From contig NZ_LBIC01000004.1 of the NCBI RefSeq assembly GCF_001005725.1, positions 186,001 to 250,000 of the forward strand: 64,000 bases of DNA, given 5' to 3'. The position numbers and the translations under genes are program-made. Under the pieces are notes generated by a model that had not been told where the DNA came from, made no database searches, and worked only from the letters and a program-made list of their open reading frames with translations. Of this stretch, positions 43,437 through 52,344 are shown piece after piece. This DNA comes from Sphingobium chungbukense (GTDB lineage: Bacteria; Pseudomonadota; Alphaproteobacteria; Sphingomonadales; Sphingomonadaceae). The first letter of the stretch is position 1. Every line of letters starts with the position of its first letter.

Positions 43437-43751
43437 GGCGTTCTTCCCTTCGGTCGTCTTGGCCGCCACAGGCGGACGGCAATGAATGTCGCGGCCTAGC
43501 CCCGGATGCATGCTGCGCAACGGCAGTTTCGACCAACGCGTCACCGGGGACGATGGACGACCGAGGGAGAAGGCCAGTTTCGGTTCGAAACGGGATATAG
43601 CGCCCGCCGATCCATCTGCAAGACGGCACGGCGGAAAAATTCCGTTTCCGAATTTGCGATTGGGGGGACCAGGATTGGCCTGGCGCTGTTTCCCCTCCAC
43701 CATTTGCAAGGCAGATGATCCTCCCCATCAAGGATGGGGAGGATCATTTGA
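43437..43751. other. Gene-free stretch with a strong hairpin
   Basis: 315 bp between the small membrane protein and the aminotransferase (both minus strand). It contains the perfect hairpin at 43715-43747 just after the aminotransferase stop, and presumably the promoter of the msrA operon. Open frames here are short and not gene-like. Confidence 0.5.
43715..43747 (-). terminator. Perfect 15-bp hairpin after the aminotransferase gene
   Basis: ATGATCCTCCCCATC (43715-43729) pairs exactly with 43733-43747 around a three-base AAG loop, starting four bases after the stop codon on the minus strand. There is no T run, so it may be a 3'-end stabiliser or a dispersed repeat with terminator function. 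Confidence 0.6.
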
Positions 43752-44954
43752 TCACCTCAGCGCGGCGCAAGCTTCCTGGATGCGGGTGCAGGCCTTTTTC
43801 AACACCTCTTCCGAGGTTGCATAGCTGATGCGGAAGGCCGGCGAGAGGCCGAAGGCGGCGCCATGGACGGCGGCGACCTTCGCTTCGTCGAGGAAATAGC
43901 CGATCAGCGCCTCGTCGCTGTTAATGACCTCTCCCTTCGGCGTGGTCTTGCCGATCAAACCGCTGGCATCGGGATAGACGTAGAAGGCGCCTTCCGGAGT
44001 GGGGCAGTCGAGGCCGGGCGCATCGTTCAGCATGGCGACGACCATGTCGCGACGCTTCTTGAAGGCGGCGTTGCGTTCTTCCAGAAAGTCTTGGGGGCCG
44101 GTCAGCGCCGCGGCGGCGGCCGCCTGGCTGATCGAACAGGGGTTGCTGGTCGACTGCGACTGGAGCTTGCCCATCGCCTTGATGATCCATTCGGGGCCAC
44201 CCGCGAAACCGATGCGCCAGCCGGTCATGGAGAAGGCCTTGGAGCAGCCGTTGACCGTCAGCGTGCGGTCGTAGAGGTCCGGGCAGACCTGCGCGATGGT
44301 GGCGAAGGGGGTCGGCGCGTACCAGACATGCTCGTACATGTCGTCGGTCATCACCAGCACATGCGGGTGACGCAGCAGCACCTCGCCCAGTTCCTTCAGT
44401 TCCGCGGCCGAATAGGCCGCTCCGCTAGGGTTGGAGGGCGAGTTCAGCATCACCCATTTGGTACGCGGGGTGATCGCGGCTTCGAGCTGGGCGGCGGTGA
44501 TCTTGTAGCCCTGCGACGCCGGGCCTTCGATGAAGACCGGCGTGCCGCCCGCGAAGTTCACGATGTCCGGATAGCTGACCCAATAGGGCGCCGGAATAAT
44601 GACCTCATCGCCCGCATCGACGGTCGCAACCAGCGCGTTGAACAGGGTGTGCTTGCCGCCCGAATTCACGCTGATCTGGCTACGCTTATAGACCAGGCCA
44701 TTGTCGCGCTTGAACTTGAAGGCGACGGCTTCCTTGACGTCGGCCGTGCCATCGACGTCGGTATAGCGGGTCAGGTTCTTGCGAATCGCCTCGATGCCGG
44801 CCTCCTTCACGAAGTCGGGCGTGTCGAAATCGGGTTCACCGGCGGAAAGGCCGATAACGTCCACGCCTTCGGCTTTGAGGGCATTCACGCGCGCGCTCAT
44901 CGCCAGGGTGGCGGAGGGCTGGATGCGACCGAGGGCTGCGGAAGTCTGGCTCAT
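43752..44954 (-). CDS. aspC: Aspartate aminotransferase (class I, subgroup Ib)
   Basis: A 400-residue PLP enzyme interconverting aspartate/2-oxoglutarate and oxaloacetate/glutamate. The PLP lysine is K239 in GCSKAFSMTGWRIGF, with N175 in NSPSNPSG, D204 in VMTDDMYE and the C-terminal substrate Arg in FRISYATS. The VIGLSAGEPDFDTPDFV N-terminus is typical of the prokaryotic 1b group, which may also use prephenate. The start at 44954 is chosen because upstream residues in the open frame are not family-like. Confidence 0.95.
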   Translation of the reverse strand: MSQTSAALGRIQPSATLAMSARVNALKAEGVDVIGLSAGEPDFDTPDFVKEAGIEAIRKNLTRYTDVDGTADVKEAVAFKFKRDNGLVYKRSQISVNSGGKHTLFNALVATVDAGDEVIIPAPYWVSYPDIVNFAGGTPVFIEGPASQGYKITAAQLEAAITPRTKWVMLNSPSNPSGAAYSAAELKELGEVLLRHPHVLVMTDDMYEHVWYAPTPFATIAQVCPDLYDRTLTVNGCSKAFSMTGWRIGFAGGPEWIIKAMGKLQSQSTSNPCSISQAAAAAALTGPQDFLEERNAAFKKRRDMVVAMLNDAPGLDCPTPEGAFYVYPDASGLIGKTTPKGEVINSDEALIGYFLDEAKVAAVHGAAFGLSPAFRISYATSEEVLKKACTRIQEACAALR

Positions 44955-45090
44955 GGTAATAGTCTTTCTGAAGAATCCCCAAGGCCCGCAATAAGGGCGG
45001 ACGCGGCGTCCTTTAGTGCGCAACGAAAGATCGGGCAACCGCCAGTTCGCTATGTCTGGCCTCGGTTCATCCCGATGCCATCCGGCTGGT

Positions 45091-45714
45091 TCAACGGACC
45101 AGCGATGCCGCCACCATACCCCGCGCGGCGTTACCGATGAAGAAGCCCTTTTCAAGGTCGCGCGGGCGCAGATCCTCCTCGATTGCCTCGCCCATTTCGA
45201 TCAGGCTGCGGCGCAATATGCCGGGCAGCAGCCCGCGACGAAGCGGCGGGGTCAGCAGCTTGTCGCCACGCTCGACGAAGATGGAGGAGAAGCTGCCTTC
45301 GGTGAGGAAGCCCTGCTCGTCGGTCATCACCACTTCATAGGTGCCGCCGCGTTTCAGGGCGTCGCGATAGAGCGAGCGGTCGGTCGTCTTGTGGGCCAGG
45401 CGCGGGTCGCTAGCCGGGGCGTTGCGGGGCACGCAGGCCAGTTGCATGATCGCGTGCGGCCAGGTGCGATGTTCGCGCACTTCGATGGCGACCGAACCCC
45501 TGCGCGACACCAGCAGGCGCAGGCGGCTGCGCTCCCGCAAACGAAAGGTCGCGGCCTGAAGCTCGTTGCGCACATCATGGCGGTCGAAGGCGAAATCAAG
45601 CGCGGTGGCGCTGGCCTTCAGCCGTTCCAGATGCATTTCCAGCAGCCGGACGCCGTCGACGGGATCGAAAGCCATCGTCTCCAGCAGGTCGAACCGTCCG
45701 TCAGCCAATGCCAT
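45091..45714 (-). CDS. pabC: Aminodeoxychorismate lyase-like class IV aminotransferase
   Basis: 207-residue fold-type IV PLP protein. It cleaves 4-amino-4-deoxychorismate to p-aminobenzoate and pyruvate for folate synthesis. Features: LLETMAFDPVDGVRLLEMHLERLKAS, the HKTTDRSLYRDAL lysine region and FLTEGSFSSIFVE. It is short for the family but complete from LLETM to the C-terminus. It starts 24 bp downstream of pabB on the same strand; in related bacteria these two are often one fused protein. Confidence 0.85.
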   Translation of the reverse strand: MALADGRFDLLETMAFDPVDGVRLLEMHLERLKASATALDFAFDRHDVRNELQAATFRLRERSRLRLLVSRRGSVAIEVREHRTWPHAIMQLACVPRNAPASDPRLAHKTTDRSLYRDALKRGGTYEVVMTDEQGFLTEGSFSSIFVERGDKLLTPPLRRGLLPGILRRSLIEMGEAIEEDLRPRDLEKGFFIGNAARGMVAASLVR

Positions 45715-45738
45715 TGAAACCCATCACGCTCCCTGCGC

Positions 45739-46917
45739 TCATGCTATCGGTGTGAGAAAGCGCCCCTTGGCCAGACATTCCGCCCATTCGGAATGACTTT
45801 CCGAATCCGCGACGATTCCCGAACCCAGACCCAGGCGCCCCTCCGGACTGCCTTCTTCGACGCAAATGGTGCGGATGGCAACATTGAAGGCGGCGTCTCC
45901 CTCCGGATCGATCCAGCCCATGGAGCCGGTGTAGACGCCGCGCGCATGGGGTTCGACGGCATCGATGATCTCCATCGCCCGGACCTTGGGCGCGCCGGTG
46001 ATCGAGCCGCAGGGAAAGAGGACGCGCAGCACATCGACCGGCGACAGGCCCGGCAGCAGGCGGGCGCGGACGGTCGATACCAGTTGATGGACAGTGGGAT
46101 AGGTTTCGACCTTGAACAGGTCGGGCACCGTGACCGTACCGGCGCGCGAGACGCGCGAGAGATCGTTGCGCAGCAGGTCGACGATCATGAGGTTTTCGGC
46201 GCGCTGCTTGGCATCGCTTTCCAGCCATTCGCGCAAGGTGGCATCGCCGGCCGGATCGGCGTCGCGCGGGGCGGTACCCTTCATCGGGCGAGCCGTGAGC
46301 TGACCGCGGACGTTGGTGAAGAAGAGTTCGGGCGAGAAGGACAGGATGCTGTGGGCACCGGTGCGGATCACGCCGCCATAGCCCGCATTCTGGCGCGGAC
46401 GGATCGCGGCATAGAGCGCCATGAGGTCGCCGCTGAAACGCGCGGCGCAGGGGAAGGTCAGGTTCACCTGATAGATGTCGCCGGCGCGAATATAGTCCTG
46501 CACCTGCGCGAAGGCGGCGCGATAGGCGACCTCATCGATCAACGGACGAACGGACTCCACCTGGGCCAGGGCGGGATCGGGCAGCAGGTCCGGCATGGCG
46601 CCGGGTGCGATCAGGCGTACCCCTTCGAACAGGCCGAACCAGAGCAGCGGCGTTGTCGCCATATCGGCATGATGACGGGCGGCCAGCGGACGAAGGCGAT
46701 CCTCCAGCGCGAGGCCGGCTTCATAGCTGATGAAGCCGGCGGCATGGAGACCCCCCTCCTCCGCTTCGGCGAGGCGGTCGAGCGCGGGCTGGACATCCTC
46801 CAGCCGATACGCGGCAATCACCGACACCGGATCACGATACAGGCGCGCGGGCGCGGGAGCGCGCGTCCGGGCATCGTCGAACAGGGCAAAGGCTTCGGTC
46901 GGTCCCGGCAGGCGCAT
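45739..46917 (-). CDS. pabB: Aminodeoxychorismate synthase component I
   Basis: 392-residue chorismate-binding enzyme that makes 4-amino-4-deoxychorismate from chorismate and ammonia. The chorismate-binding core is GDIYQVNLTFPCAARFSGDLMALYAAIRP and ILSFSPELFF. K213 in RPMKGTAPRD distinguishes PabB from anthranilate synthase, where this Lys is Ala. VDLLRNDLSRV and GSITGAPKVRAMEIID follow. Gene order pabB-pabC on the minus strand supports folate synthesis; the glutamine amidotransferase PabA is not in the window. Confidence 0.92.
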   Translation of the reverse strand: MRLPGPTEAFALFDDARTRAPAPARLYRDPVSVIAAYRLEDVQPALDRLAEAEEGGLHAAGFISYEAGLALEDRLRPLAARHHADMATTPLLWFGLFEGVRLIAPGAMPDLLPDPALAQVESVRPLIDEVAYRAAFAQVQDYIRAGDIYQVNLTFPCAARFSGDLMALYAAIRPRQNAGYGGVIRTGAHSILSFSPELFFTNVRGQLTARPMKGTAPRDADPAGDATLREWLESDAKQRAENLMIVDLLRNDLSRVSRAGTVTVPDLFKVETYPTVHQLVSTVRARLLPGLSPVDVLRVLFPCGSITGAPKVRAMEIIDAVEPHARGVYTGSMGWIDPEGDAAFNVAIRTICVEEGSPEGRLGLGSGIVADSESHSEWAECLAKGRFLTPIA

Positions 46918-47011
46918 GGGGTTCTCTTAACGATCTTTTGGCGGCGCGGAAGGCTTGTCCGCCTATCTAGCATGTTGCGCCTTCGGCACGCGGGCCATAG
47001 AGACGGGCGGC

Positions 47012-47395
47012 ATGAACGGCCCACCCTCCTCCGACGACGCCCCCCGCCCCTTCGGCCCGGCGCTTTCGCTGGCCTTGCGCGGCCGTTGCCCGGCCTGCGG
47101 CGAGGGGCGGATGTTCACGGGTTTCCTGAAGCCGAGTCCCGCCTGCGGGCATTGCGGCCAGGCCTGGAACCTTGCGCGCGCGGACGATTTCCCTGCCTAT
47201 ATCGTCATCCTGCTGCTGGGGCACATATTGGTGCCGCTGATGATCGAGGTGAATGCAGCGCTGGCGGTTCCGCTGGCCATTCAGGCGGTGCTGTGGCCGG
47301 GGCTGGCGATCCTGCTGGCGGTGGCGATGATCCAGCCCGTGAAGGGCGCGGTCATCGCCTTCATATGGTCCCGCAGGATGGACGGGTTCGCCTGA
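47012..47395 (+). CDS. DUF983 membrane protein
   Basis: 127 residues: an N-terminal pair of zinc-knuckle-like CxxC motifs (GRCPACGEGRMF and PACGHCGQAW) followed by two membrane helices (IVILLLGHILVPLMIEV and LAIQAVLWPGLAILLAVAMI). Matches the DUF983 family; function unknown. Divergent from pabB. The ATG at 47012 is used; the frame is open to 46955 but without a ribosome site. Confidence 0.82.
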   Translation: MNGPPSSDDAPRPFGPALSLALRGRCPACGEGRMFTGFLKPSPACGHCGQAWNLARADDFPAYIVILLLGHILVPLMIEVNAALAVPLAIQAVLWPGLAILLAVAMIQPVKGAVIAFIWSRRMDGFA

Positions 47396-47401
47396 ACCGT
47401 C

Positions 47402-47839
47402 TTATTCCGGCTGGATGATGAAATTGCGTTCCATCGCCTCGCGCAGCGTTTCGTCGATGCTGCGGCGTCCTTCGGAGCCGTGGGTGACGACGGTCGTATC
47501 GCAGGTCGCGACGCACATCCCCTTTTGAAAACCCGCCGAGCTGATCGTCCAGCTGGTGCGGCCGATATGGCCGATCGCGCAATGCACTTCGAACGGATAG
47601 GGGAAATGCGCTTCCTCGACGAAGTTGAGGTTCACGTTGGCGACCAGCCAACGCACGCCCTGCTCCTGCGGATGGCGGCCGAGATGGTGGTGGAAACGAA
47701 TGCGGGCGGTTTCGAAGATCCCCGAGATCGCCACATTGTTGACGTGGCCCATGGTATCGATGTCTTGGAAGCGGGTGTCGATGCTGGTGACGAAACGATA
47801 GGCTTCCGGGCTCAGACGCCAGGATTCGGGTTTGGCCAT
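47402..47839 (-). CDS. Hotdog-fold acyl-CoA thioesterase
   Basis: 145 residues with a 4HBT hotdog fold: QDIDTMGHVNNVAISGIFETARI contains the catalytic Asp and the HVNN motif of the 4-hydroxybenzoyl-CoA thioesterase/FadM group, followed by VANVNLNFVEEAHFPYPFEVHCAIGHIGRTSWTI. It hydrolyses acyl-CoA; chain preference is unknown. It is convergent with DUF983 (6 bp) and divergent from the cytochrome b561 gene. Confidence 0.88.
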   Translation of the reverse strand: MAKPESWRLSPEAYRFVTSIDTRFQDIDTMGHVNNVAISGIFETARIRFHHHLGRHPQEQGVRWLVANVNLNFVEEAHFPYPFEVHCAIGHIGRTSWTISSAGFQKGMCVATCDTTVVTHGSEGRRSIDETLREAMERNFIIQPE

Positions 47840-48054
47840 GTCCTGCTTTCCATATGTCCTGTTTATCCTATGCTCTTAACCCCTCGCGGCGGGGATGCAA
47901 TCTTCGGGTCGAAATTGATCGGACTGCGACCTTTATGACACAGGTGCGAAGGCGATCGTTCGGCTTGGGGAACGGATCGTTTCCCAGCGCGGCCATGGAC
48001 TTCACCGCAGACGCAGCATAGCGTTCGCTCCTGCTTTTCGTTCACGGGGGCCTC

Positions 48055-49314
48055 ATGCAACGCTACAGTCGGATTGCCATTTTCCTGCACTGGGCGATCG
48101 CCGCCCTGCTGGCCTTTCAGATCGCCGTGGGGTGGGCGCTGGAGGATCTGGGCGCGCGCGGGTTCGCGGTGTTCCAGTTGCACAAGTCGATCGGCATTTC
48201 GATCCTTGGCCTGACCCTGGCGCGCATCGTCGTGCGCTACTGGAAGCCGCGTCCCGCGCCGGTCGAAGGCGGCTGGCAAGGCGCGCTGGCGAAGGCGGTG
48301 CATGCGGGGCTCTATCTCTTCATGCTGGGGGCGCCACTGACCGGATGGGCGCTGGTGTCGACCGCGAAGGTGAAGGTGCCGACGCTGATATTCGGGACCG
48401 TTCCCCTGCCCCATCTGCCCTTGCCGATGAGCGCCAATGATCCGGCCTCCGCCGCGCATGCGGTGCTGGCATGGATCGGCATCGCCCTGCTCGCCCTGCA
48501 TGTCGCAGGGGCGTTGCGGCATCATTTCCTGATGCGCGACGGCTTGCTGTGGCGGATGATGCCGGCGCGGTCGCCGCTGTGGCTGGTGGCCTTGCCCACG
48601 CTGATCGCGGTTGGCTTCCTGCTGGGGCGCGCGATTCTGCCGGCCTCCGCGTCCAAGGCGATGCCCCAGGCCATGGCTGTGCCGAGCGCACCGACCGCGG
48701 CCGAGGAAGAAGCGCCGGCCACTGTCGCCAATGTCCTTGGCACCGATGTCCCTGGCAATACCGAAAACGCGGCGGTTCCGTCCGAGGCGGACAATGCGGT
48801 CGCGGCCGGAGAACCGGTCGGGCCGCCATCGTCCTGGGCCGTGCAGCCGGGCGGGACGATCGGCTTTTCCGTCGGGAATGGCGGCGAGACGATCAGCGGC
48901 GGCTTTTCCAGATGGACGGCGAAGATCGCGATGGATCCGGATCATCCCGACAGCGCCGATATTCGCGTCGAGATCGATCTGGCAAGCGCCAGTGTCGGCG
49001 ACAGCTACAAGGACGGGATGCTGGCGGGGGACGAATTCTTCGGCGTGGCCGCCCATCCCAAGGCGGTGTTCACCGCCAAGGGCGCGGAAAGGACTGGGGC
49101 GAACAGCTATCGCGCATCGGGCACGCTGACGCTGAAGGGCGTGAGCAAGCCGCAGAGCATCCGCTTCTCCCTATCCGGACCGGGCAAGACGCGGAGGGTT
49201 TCTGGATCGGCCACCATTGCCCGCGCGCCCTTTGGCGTGGGCAATGGCGAGAGCGGCGCGGGACTTGATCCCAAGGTCGCCGTCCACTTCGGATTCAGTG
49301 CCAAAGCGGAATAA
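48055..49314 (+). CDS. Cytochrome b561-YceI fusion protein
   Basis: 419 residues. Residues 1-180 form a cytochrome b561 with four helices and the expected heme ligands (H12 in IFLHWAIAALL, H43 in LHKSIG, the LHVAGALRHHF region). A helix at about 180-200 and an acidic/Ala-rich linker (VPSAPTAAEEEAPATVANVLG) follow. Residues 259-419 are a YceI lipocalin-like domain (SWAVQPGGTIGFSV, SYRASGTLTLKGVSKPQSIRF), which binds polyisoprenoid or quinone-like molecules. A membrane electron carrier joined to an isoprenoid-binding domain suggests quinone handling in the periplasm. It is followed by an AI-2E-type transporter gene. Confidence 0.92.
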   Translation: MQRYSRIAIFLHWAIAALLAFQIAVGWALEDLGARGFAVFQLHKSIGISILGLTLARIVVRYWKPRPAPVEGGWQGALAKAVHAGLYLFMLGAPLTGWALVSTAKVKVPTLIFGTVPLPHLPLPMSANDPASAAHAVLAWIGIALLALHVAGALRHHFLMRDGLLWRMMPARSPLWLVALPTLIAVGFLLGRAILPASASKAMPQAMAVPSAPTAAEEEAPATVANVLGTDVPGNTENAAVPSEADNAVAAGEPVGPPSSWAVQPGGTIGFSVGNGGETISGGFSRWTAKIAMDPDHPDSADIRVEIDLASASVGDSYKDGMLAGDEFFGVAAHPKAVFTAKGAERTGANSYRASGTLTLKGVSKPQSIRFSLSGPGKTRRVSGSATIARAPFGVGNGESGAGLDPKVAVHFGFSAKAE

Positions 49315-49320
49315 GCGGGC

Positions 49321-50469
49321 ATGGATTCGGCTCCGGACTTCTGCCAAAGCGATGTCATGGACAGCAGAATGGAGCCGCCGAGCGCGCGTATAGAGGACGG
49401 GGTGTTTCTGGGCTTCGTGCTGATCGTCTCGATCGCCTTCGCCCTGGTGATCGAACCGTTTTTCGCCGCGATCCTGTGGGGCGTGATCGCCGCCATCCTC
49501 TTTGCCCCGGTCAACCAGGCATTGCTGGGGATCATGCCCCGGCGGCGCAACAGTTCGGCCGCACTGACCCTGTTGCTGATCATTGCGCTGGTGATCGTTC
49601 CTGCCATCATCCTGTCCATCGCACTGGCGCAGGAAGCCACCATCTTCGCCGCCAAGGTACAATCGGGCGAGATCAACTTCGCCCGCATGTTCGCGCAGTT
49701 CCAGGCGAGCCTGCCCGGATGGGCGGCCGCCTTTCTGGAGCGGTTGGGCATCACCAATTTCGCAACCGTACGCGAGATGTTGAGCGAAGGCATCGCGTCG
49801 AGCTTTCGCACGGTCGCGACCCAGGCGTTGCAGATCGGGCAGAGCGCGTTCAGCTTTTTGATGGCGCTGGGCGTGATGCTGTACCTCACCTTCTTCCTGC
49901 TGCGCGATGGGCCGCGGCTTGCGGCGATGGTGGACAGGGCGGCGCCGATGCGGACCGCCCATCGGCGGGCCTTGATCAACCAGTTCGTCATCGTCACCCG
50001 CGCAACGATCAAGGGCAGCATCGTCGTCGCCATCGTGCAGGGGTTGATCGGAGGCATCATATTCTGGGCGCTGGGATTGCCGGGGGCGCTGCTGTGGGGC
50101 GTGCTGATGGGCTGTTTCTCACTGATCCCGGCGGTGGGAACCGGGCTGGTATGGGTACCGGTCGCCATCTATCTGTTCGTCACCGGGGCGTGGGTGAGTG
50201 GCCTGATCCTGGCCTTTTGCGGCATGTTCGTGATCGGGATGGTCGACAATATCCTGCGCCCGGTCCTGGTCGGTCGGGATACGCGCATTCCCGATTATGT
50301 GGTGCTGATCACGACGCTGGGCGGCATCGACCTGTTCGGCTTCAACGGCATCGTCATCGGGCCGGTGATCGCCGCGCTGTTCATCGCCACCTGGAACATC
50401 GTGACCAAGATGCGCAGCGGGGCCGATGGGCTGGAAGGGCCGCTGACGGAGGAAAATGTCAGCGCCTGA
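49321..50469 (+). CDS. AI-2E family transporter (PerM-like)
   Basis: 382 residues with about eight membrane helices: FLGFVLIVSIAFALVIEPFFAAILWGVIAAIL at the start and GCFSLIPAVGTGLVWVPVAIYLFV near the end. The G-rich loop LIPAVGTG and the GLIGGIIFWALGLPGALLWGVLMG segment are typical of the family, which exports small molecules or acts as a permease of uncertain substrate. It begins seven bases after the previous stop; an alternative start at 49357 has no better ribosome site. It is likely cotranscribed with the fusion gene. Confidence 0.88.
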   Translation: MDSAPDFCQSDVMDSRMEPPSARIEDGVFLGFVLIVSIAFALVIEPFFAAILWGVIAAILFAPVNQALLGIMPRRRNSSAALTLLLIIALVIVPAIILSIALAQEATIFAAKVQSGEINFARMFAQFQASLPGWAAAFLERLGITNFATVREMLSEGIASSFRTVATQALQIGQSAFSFLMALGVMLYLTFFLLRDGPRLAAMVDRAAPMRTAHRRALINQFVIVTRATIKGSIVVAIVQGLIGGIIFWALGLPGALLWGVLMGCFSLIPAVGTGLVWVPVAIYLFVTGAWVSGLILAFCGMFVIGMVDNILRPVLVGRDTRIPDYVVLITTLGGIDLFGFNGIVIGPVIAALFIATWNIVTKMRSGADGLEGPLTEENVSA

Positions 50470-50475
50470 GAAAGC

Positions 50476-52344
50476 TCAAAGCTCCCCCAGCGCCGCGCTG
50501 GCTTCCATCCAGACTTCTTCGACCGCCTCCAGCTTCTTCTCGACTTCCGAGCGCTTCACCATGAGCTGGGTCATGGTCATCTTCGCTTCCGCGCCCGTGG
50601 CGGCCTTGGGGTCGAACAGCGCCTGATCGATGCGGCTGCGTTCGGCGGAGAGCGTCGCCATTTCCTTTTCGGCCTTGCTGACGGCGTTCTTGGCGACCTT
50701 CTGCTTTTCGCGCCATTGCGCGGCGTTGCGCTTTTCCGCCTTGCGATCGGCCTTGGGTGCGTCGCCATTGCCGCCGTTGCCGTCGGCCTTGCGCAGGATG
50801 ATGTCGGTGTAATCTTCCAGGCTGCCGTCGAAGGGCTGCGCCGTGCCGCCATCGACCAGCACGAGCCGGTCGGCGACCAGTTCGATCATGTGGCGGTCGT
50901 GGGAGACGATCACCACGGCGCCCGAATATTCATTGAGCGCCTGCACCAGCGCCTCGCGGCTGTCGACGTCGAGATGGTTGGTCGGTTCGTCGAGGATCAG
51001 CAGGTGCGGCGCGTCGCGGGTGATGAGCGCCAGCGCAAGCCGCGCCCGCTCCCCGCCCGACATGGAGCCGACCTTCTGCGTCGCGCGCTCGCCGGAGAAG
51101 CCGAAGCGGCCGAGCTGGGCGCGGACGGCGGCGGGGGTGGCGCCCTTCATCACGCGGCTCATATGTTCGAGCGGCGTGTCACCGACGTCCAGTTCCTCCA
51201 CCTGATATTGGGTGAAATAGCCGACATTCATCTTGGCCGAGGCGTTCATCGCGCCTTCCATCGGCTTCAACTGCGCCGCGATCAGGCGGGCGAGCGTGGT
51301 CTTGCCATTGCCGTTGCGCCCCAACAGCGCCAGCCGGTCGTCGGGGTCGATGCGCAGGTTGACGCGGCGCAGGACAGGGGTTTCGTTATAACCGACAGCC
51401 GCCATGTCCATGGTGATGAGCGGCGGGCGCAGTTCCGGCGGGCTGGGGAAGCCGAAATGGAGCGTCGGGTCCTCGATGGCCGCCGCGATGGGCTGCATCT
51501 TCGCCAGAGCCTTGGCGCGGGACTGGGCCTGTTTCGCGGTGGAGGCGCGGGCCGAGTTGCGGGCGACATAGTCCTGCAACTTCTCCCGTTCCGCCTGCTG
51601 CTTGGCGCGGGCGGCCTCCTGTTGCGCCAGGCGTTCGGCGCGCTGGCGTTCGAAGGCGTCGTAGCCGCCGGGGTAAAGCGTGACCTTCCCCCCTTCCAGA
51701 TGGAGGATATAGTCGACCACATTGTTGAGCAGGTCGCGTTCGTGGCTGATGACCACCACGGTACCGCGATAGCTTTTGAGGAAATTTTCCAGCCACAGCG
51801 TCGCTTCGAGGTCGAGATGATTCGACGGTTCGTCGAGCAGCAGCAGGTCGGGGTTGGAGAAGAGCAGCGCAGCCAGCGCCACGCGCATCTTCCAGCCGCC
51901 CGAGTAGCTGTCGAGCGGGCGGCCCTGCATCTCCTCGTCGAAGCCGAGGCCGACCAGGATGCGGGCGGCGCGGGCCGGGGCGGTATAGGCGTCGATGGCG
52001 TTCAGCCGCTCGTAGATATGGCCGAGGCGGTCGGGGTCCTCCGTATGTTCCGCCTCCGCCATCAATTCGGCGCGTTCCTTGTCGGCGGCAAGGACGGTGT
52101 CGAAGGGGGTGGCGGTGCCGCTGGGGGCTTCCTGCGCGATATAGCCGAGGCGGGTGTCGCGGGGCATGTCGCAACTGCCCTCGTCGGGGTCGAGCTGGCC
52201 GATCATCACCTTCATCAGCGTCGATTTGCCCGCGCCGTTGCGGCCGATGAGGCCCACGCGGCTGCGCGGCGGCAGCGCGGCGCTGGCGCGATCAAGGATG
52301 GTGCGGCCGCCCAGGCGCACGGTGATGCCGTTCAGATTGAGCAT
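50476..52344 (-). CDS. ABC-F family ATPase (Uup/YheS-like)
   Basis: 622 residues with two ABC ATPase domains and no membrane helices. Walker A motifs are GRNGAGKST (34-42) and GRNGNGKTT (second half), with signatures YSGGWKMR and MSGGERAR. A linker rich in Arg/Lys/Gln (EREKLQDYVARNSARASTAKQAQSRAKAL) joins them. The C-terminus is a coiled coil with KMTMTQLMVKRSEVEKKLEAVEEV. ABC-F proteins act on the ribosome or on DNA. It is convergent with the AI-2E transporter gene (6 bp). Confidence 0.93.
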   Translation of the reverse strand: MLNLNGITVRLGGRTILDRASAALPPRSRVGLIGRNGAGKSTLMKVMIGQLDPDEGSCDMPRDTRLGYIAQEAPSGTATPFDTVLAADKERAELMAEAEHTEDPDRLGHIYERLNAIDAYTAPARAARILVGLGFDEEMQGRPLDSYSGGWKMRVALAALLFSNPDLLLLDEPSNHLDLEATLWLENFLKSYRGTVVVISHERDLLNNVVDYILHLEGGKVTLYPGGYDAFERQRAERLAQQEAARAKQQAEREKLQDYVARNSARASTAKQAQSRAKALAKMQPIAAAIEDPTLHFGFPSPPELRPPLITMDMAAVGYNETPVLRRVNLRIDPDDRLALLGRNGNGKTTLARLIAAQLKPMEGAMNASAKMNVGYFTQYQVEELDVGDTPLEHMSRVMKGATPAAVRAQLGRFGFSGERATQKVGSMSGGERARLALALITRDAPHLLILDEPTNHLDVDSREALVQALNEYSGAVVIVSHDRHMIELVADRLVLVDGGTAQPFDGSLEDYTDIILRKADGNGGNGDAPKADRKAEKRNAAQWREKQKVAKNAVSKAEKEMATLSAERSRIDQALFDPKAATGAEAKMTMTQLMVKRSEVEKKLEAVEEVWMEASAALGEL

